Shown here: piece by piece, positions 62,579 to 64,000 of the stretch
How the letters are laid out: each line of letters starts with the position of its first letter
How positions within the stretch are numbered: the first letter of the stretch is position 1
Assembly (NCBI RefSeq): GCF_900142085.1
Contig: NZ_FQZQ01000002.1
Span: 62,001-126,000 of the forward strand
Reading direction: 5' to 3'
Source of the DNA: Shimia gijangensis
GTDB taxonomy: Bacteria > Pseudomonadota > Alphaproteobacteria > Rhodobacterales > Rhodobacteraceae
Length of the DNA stretch: 64,000 nucleotides
The notes under the pieces: generated by a model
What the model was told of the DNA's origin: nothing
Database searches by the model: none
Seen by the model: only the letters and a program-made list of their open reading frames with translations
Translations under genes and position numbers: made by a program

Positions 62579-63775
62579 ATGGACGAGCCAGACCGCAAAG
62601 TCGAGCCGTATTTCTCTCACCCGGTCCGCCAGATTCTGCTGATGCTGATCGTGTTGGGGCTGACCGGGGTGCTGTGCTATTTCGCCCTGCCCAGCGTGCT
62701 GCCGGTGTTTCAGGCAAACCCGTATTTGAATGGGTTTATTGTTTTCGTTTTCCTGATTGGTGTTCTGGCCTGTTTTGGACAGGTGTTCTCTCTAATTTCA
62801 TCAGTGAAATGGATCGAAAATTTCGCGATGGAACGCGACGGCATCGACATGTCGACTGCCCCCTCTCTGCTGGCGCCCTTGGCTGCGCTGTTGGGGTCGC
62901 GCGCTGCACGTAGCCAAATTGGTACAACTTCGACACGATCCATTTTGGATTCAGTGGCAACCCGTATCGATGAGGGACGTGAAATCACTCGATACCTTGT
63001 CAACTTGTTGATTTTTCTGGGACTTTTGGGAACATTCTATGGCCTCGCCACCACTGTTCCCGCGCTTATTGACACCATCCGCAGCCTTGCCCCCCAGGAA
63101 GGCGAAGGCGGGATCGACGTCTTTACGCGGTTGATGACTGGGCTTGAGGCCCAGTTAGGCGGCATGGGCGTAGCGTTTGCGTCGTCACTTTTGGGTTTGG
63201 CCGGATCATTGATTGTCGGCCTGCTTGAGCTGTTCGCTGGTCATGGCCAAAACCGGTTCTACCGCGAACTGGAAGAATGGCTCAGCACCATCACACGGGT
63301 CAGTTTTTCGTCCGGAGACAGCGACGTCGGGATCGAGCAATCCGCCATTGCCAATGTGCTGGATCATATGACCCAGCAGATGGAAGCCTTGCATACGATG
63401 TTCGTTCAGAATGCCGACAGCCGGGCGGTAGTGGACGACAAGCTAGGTCGGCTTGCTGACGCGCTTGAAACCATGACCGATCGTATGGAAGCCCAAGCCC
63501 CGACAACCCAAGCCTTGTTGCGGGTGGCGGAAGGGCAAGAGCGGTTGATCCATGCGCTGGAAATGCGTCAGGAAAGCGAAGGCGGTATCGACGCGGAAAG
63601 CCGAATGCGTCTGCGGTCCATCGACGTCCAAATGCTGCGCATTCTGGAAGAAATTTCCGCAGGCCGTCAGGAAAGTATGGCTGAATTGCGCACGGACCTT
63701 GCCGCATTGACCAAGCAATTGCGTCAATTGTCTGCCCCCTCGACCAATCCCGCGGACATGGGCGGGGAGGGCTGA
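62579..63775 (+). CDS. MotA/TolQ/ExbB-like proton channel protein
   Basis: About 398 residues. Two N-terminal hydrophobic segments (ILLMLIVLGLTGVLCYFAL; GFIVFVFLIGVLACF) are followed by LVNLLIFLGLLGTFYGLATTVPAL and GMGVAFASSLLGLAGSLIVGLLELFAG, the conserved MotA/ExbB channel core. The C-terminal 130 residues are predicted coiled coil (MEALHTMF, DALETMTDRM). ATG 62579 has AGGAG nine bases upstream. The OmpA-type partner gene starts four bases after its stop. Confidence 0.87.
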   Translation: MDEPDRKVEPYFSHPVRQILLMLIVLGLTGVLCYFALPSVLPVFQANPYLNGFIVFVFLIGVLACFGQVFSLISSVKWIENFAMERDGIDMSTAPSLLAPLAALLGSRAARSQIGTTSTRSILDSVATRIDEGREITRYLVNLLIFLGLLGTFYGLATTVPALIDTIRSLAPQEGEGGIDVFTRLMTGLEAQLGGMGVAFASSLLGLAGSLIVGLLELFAGHGQNRFYRELEEWLSTITRVSFSSGDSDVGIEQSAIANVLDHMTQQMEALHTMFVQNADSRAVVDDKLGRLADALETMTDRMEAQAPTTQALLRVAEGQERLIHALEMRQESEGGIDAESRMRLRSIDVQMLRILEEISAGRQESMAELRTDLAALTKQLRQLSAPSTNPADMGGEG

Positions 63776-63778
63776 CCC

Positions 63779-64000
63779 ATGGCCCTGTCACGGCGCACAG
63801 GCCAAAGGTTTCAGGCATCGATCTGGCCTGGTTTCGTGGACGCGATGACGGGTCTTTTGTTGGTGCTGATGTTCGTTTTGACCATTTTTATGGTGGTGCA
63901 ATTCGTCCTGCGCGAAACCATCACCGGACAGGAAAGCGAGCTGGATACGCTGTCGTCTGAGGTGGCTGCATTAGCGCAGGCTCTTGGGCTCGAACAGGAC
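63779..64000 (+). CDS. MotB/OmpA-like envelope protein, N-terminal part (cut by window edge)
   Basis: 74 codons are visible: a short cytosolic start, one membrane segment WPGFVDAMTGLLLVLMFVLTIF with the Asp expected for a proton-channel partner, and the start of a coiled coil (GQESELDTLSSEVAAL). In this family a peptidoglycan-binding OmpA domain normally follows beyond the edge. It pairs with the upstream ExbB-like protein. Confidence 0.8.
   Translation, partial: MALSRRTGQRFQASIWPGFVDAMTGLLLVLMFVLTIFMVVQFVLRETITGQESELDTLSSEVAALAQALGLEQD

Noticed and set aside
22-63900. CRISPR arrays, tRNA or rRNA genes
   Set aside because: No regularly spaced repeat array, cloverleaf with CCA-end context or rRNA sequence was recognised on reading the window; a tRNA or CRISPR scan was not run.

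Overview
The window looks like a chromosomal segment of a marine alphaproteobacterium of the Rhodobacterales (Roseobacter group). The gene content supports this: tripartite tricarboxylate (TTT) transport, non-pyrrolysine MttB methyltransferases, GcvT-type demethylating flavoproteins, sulfopyruvate decarboxylase, a Hint-domain protein starting with a GFRGTFVISW-type motif, a fused CoA-transferase, and the hisC2-tyrC-extensin and rpsD neighbourhoods. I saw no rRNA, tRNA, CRISPR array, phage or plasmid gene. Assignments come from reading motifs and gene order; no database search was run.

Left part (1-25 kb): mostly uptake and breakdown of nitrogenous compounds. A truncated mttB gene is followed by an AsmA gene. 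A seven-gene minus-strand operon (11372 down to 3402) encodes a TTT transporter, an aldehyde dehydrogenase, a phospho-lyase-like class III PLP enzyme, an APH-family kinase and a Tm-1-like protein. Its make-up suggests phosphorylation, elimination and oxidation of a beta-amino alcohol such as hydroxylysine or ethanolamine. A divergent IclR regulator and an aminotransferase follow. Next come cytochrome P450, glutamine-synthetase-like and ferredoxin genes on the minus strand, with a divergent glutamine amidotransferase-like gene; this set resembles secondary or cyclic amine catabolic loci. After it lie GntR/comDE (sulfopyruvate decarboxylase), a beta-hydroxyacid dehydrogenase/LysR pair, agmatinase, and the three 5-oxoprolinase subunits pxpB, pxpC and pxpA.

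Middle (25.9-41.8 kb): a xylose regulon. The operon xylF-xylH-xylG-glk (ABC importer plus sugar kinase) is divergent from a ROK regulator. The operon xylB-xylA-galM runs on into a MauG-like di-heme peroxidase gene, and the ROK gene is coupled to a secreted CRTAC1 (ASPIC/UnbV) beta-propeller gene. A 27-bp near-palindrome occurs in front of both xylF and xylB and is a good candidate for the shared operator. A LacI regulator, gap, trmO and a universal stress protein follow.

Right part (42-64 kb): a fused CoA-transferase, an SDR/SnoaL/LysR group, then a decayed stretch (about 46.5-48.4 kb) with remains of an IS3-family transposase, a cytochrome P460 and an M20 hydrolase. LpxR and Hint genes follow, then a urocanase fragment, a LysR-mttB-gcvT-type one-carbon locus, rpsD with a structured leader, an L,D-transpeptidase, hisC-tyrC-extensin, DUF2125, chaC, and the start of an ExbB/OmpA-type envelope operon cut by the window end.
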